A DNA stretch of 64,000 nt, taken from assembly GCF_026626635.1 (NCBI RefSeq), contig NZ_JAPNKA010000001.1, forward strand, positions 9,842,501 to 9,906,500, in the 5' to 3' direction. Shown piece after piece: positions 63,006-64,000 of the stretch. Each line of letters opens with the position of its first letter. The stretch's first letter is position 1. The stretch comes from Archangium lansingense (GTDB lineage Bacteria > Myxococcota > Myxococcia > Myxococcales > Myxococcaceae). The translations under genes were made by a program, and so were the position numbers. The notes under the pieces were generated by a model, which did no database searches, was not told the DNA's origin, and was given only the letters and a program-made list of their open reading frames with translations.

Positions 63006-64000
63006 ATGGGCGACGACAAGAGCCTGCTCGAGCCCGGGGGGCTCCTGGACAACCGTTACGAGGTGGTGCGCAAGCTCGCCGAGGGCGGTATGGCCAGCAT
63101 CTACCTGGTGCGCCACCTGGGGCTGCACAGCCTGCATGCGCTCAAGGTGCCAGATCCCCGCATCTTCCACAGCGCCGACGCACGCCACCGCTTCACCACC
63201 GAGGGCCGAATCCAGGCGCTCCTGCGCCATCCTCACATCGCCCAGGTGACGGACATCGTCATCAGCCCGGTGCCGGGCCTGGTGATGGAGTACGTGGAAG
63301 GCGGCACGCTGGAGGACCTGCTCAGCCAGAGCCCGGGAGGAAGACTCGACCTGCCCACCCTCCGGCAGATCTTCCTGCCGGTGCTGGACGCGATGCAGGA
63401 GGCGCATGGCCATCGGGTGGTGCACCGGGACCTGACGCCCAGCAACATCCTGCTGGCGCAGGGCCACCAGGGACGGGTGCATCCCAAGGTGACGGACTTC
63501 GGCATCGCCAAGGTGACGCAAGAAGATCCAGACCAGAAGTACCGCACCCGGACCGGAGTGCTCCTGGGGACACGGCCCTACATGAGCCCGGAGCAGATTG
63601 GCGGTGCGTCCGAGGTGGATGCGCGCACGGACATCTTCGCCCTGGGTGCCATCCTCTATGAGGCGGCCACTGGACGGGTGGCCTTCGACGCAGGCACTGA
63701 CTTCGAGATGATGAAGCGCATCACCGAGGGCAACTTCACCCCGCCCGAGCAGGTGGTGCCCGAGTTGCCCGAGGGCCTCTGTCAGTGCATCCGCAAGGCC
63801 ATGGCGGTGGACCCGGCCGGGAGATTCCAGGACTGCGCGGCCTTTCGAGCGGCCCTGGAGCAGGCGCTGGAGGAGCGGTTGCCAAAGCCAGCCCCGGAAG
63901 TGCCGGTGGCGCCCGTCCCCGCCCCCCTCCCCGCTCCGGCCCCGGTGCCAGCACCTCGCAGCCGGGGGCTCGTGGCGGGGCTCCTCCTGATGGGCGGCCT
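63006..64000 (+). CDS. Ser/Thr protein kinase (cut by window end)
   Basis: First 331 residues of an eukaryote-like kinase, not closed in this window. The Gly-rich loop is degenerate (AEGGMASIY). The Lys of HALKVPD, catalytic HRDLTPSN (Asp near 142, with Thr where Lys usually stands, a substitution I know from other myxobacterial kinases), DFGIAK and the activation-loop end YMSPEQ are in order. A Pro/Ala/Val-rich linker (~295-320) and the start of a membrane helix (RGLVAGLLLMGG) follow, so a transmembrane kinase with an unknown sensor is likely. The frame is open throughout. Start at 63006 has only a weak site. Confidence 0.9.
   Translation, partial: MGDDKSLLEPGGLLDNRYEVVRKLAEGGMASIYLVRHLGLHSLHALKVPDPRIFHSADARHRFTTEGRIQALLRHPHIAQVTDIVISPVPGLVMEYVEGGTLEDLLSQSPGGRLDLPTLRQIFLPVLDAMQEAHGHRVVHRDLTPSNILLAQGHQGRVHPKVTDFGIAKVTQEDPDQKYRTRTGVLLGTRPYMSPEQIGGASEVDARTDIFALGAILYEAATGRVAFDAGTDFEMMKRITEGNFTPPEQVVPELPEGLCQCIRKAMAVDPAGRFQDCAAFRAALEQALEERLPKPAPEVPVAPVPAPLPAPAPVPAPRSRGLVAGLLLMGG

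Overview
The window is high-GC, gene-dense bacterial chromosome. It very probably comes from a myxobacterium of the Cystobacter/Archangium type. The pointers, all inference, are the GC-rich wobble bases, a bacterial lipoxygenase, an eukaryote-like Ser/Thr kinase, an NtrC-type activator, an acyl-CoA-binding protein, many secreted lipoproteins and several very large repeat proteins. I see no rRNA, tRNA, CRISPR array, transposase or phage gene. About 41 protein genes are supported; most other long open frames are antisense or out-of-frame shadows.

Region 1 (1-3.5 kb): a lipoxygenase and a cytochrome P450 in tandem, closed by a strong stem-loop. The P450 lacks the oxygen-activating acid/alcohol pair of the I-helix, so it may rearrange the hydroperoxide made by its neighbour. 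Region 2 (3.5-21.5 kb): three tandem minus-strand YD-repeat/Rhs proteins (about 2,000 residues each) with Sec signals and an SpvB-like start. Their 3.6-kb cores are almost the same base for base, but each carries a different beta-propeller cassette (repeat units of 67, 53 and 55 residues). All three cassettes have exactly seven Ca-binding blades. This is the most striking feature here.

Region 3 (21.6-36.8 kb): lipoprotein N-acyltransferase; an alkylation-repair pair (Ada-AlkA fusion plus Ogt); an FGE-like secreted protein with a partner; a membrane histidine kinase/NtrC-type regulator pair; a three-gene membrane module; an amino-acid permease; a small conserved frame apparently split by one extra base; and an acyl-CoA-binding protein. 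Region 4 (36.8-47.2 kb): transglutaminase-like protein, Ap4A phosphorylase-like HIT enzyme, lipoprotein, Cys-rich protein, MAPEG protein, TPR protein, an RdgC-like protein overlapping a partner, a lipoprotein with an NGLAF tandem repeat, and a von Willebrand A protein with a duplicated C-terminal domain.

Region 5 (47.2-64 kb): a 1,679-residue zinc-ribbon polytopic membrane protein; an ECF sigma factor divergent from a DoxX-like gene; a small methyltransferase-like protein; a 14-repeat RCC1 lipoprotein behind a candidate sigma-54 promoter; a SWIM/SNF2 helicase; hemN coupled to a single-domain receiver; an AlkZ-like winged-helix protein; and the start of a Ser/Thr kinase that runs off the window.

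Functional calls rest on motifs read by eye. No database search was possible, and gene symbols are given only where the family is clear.
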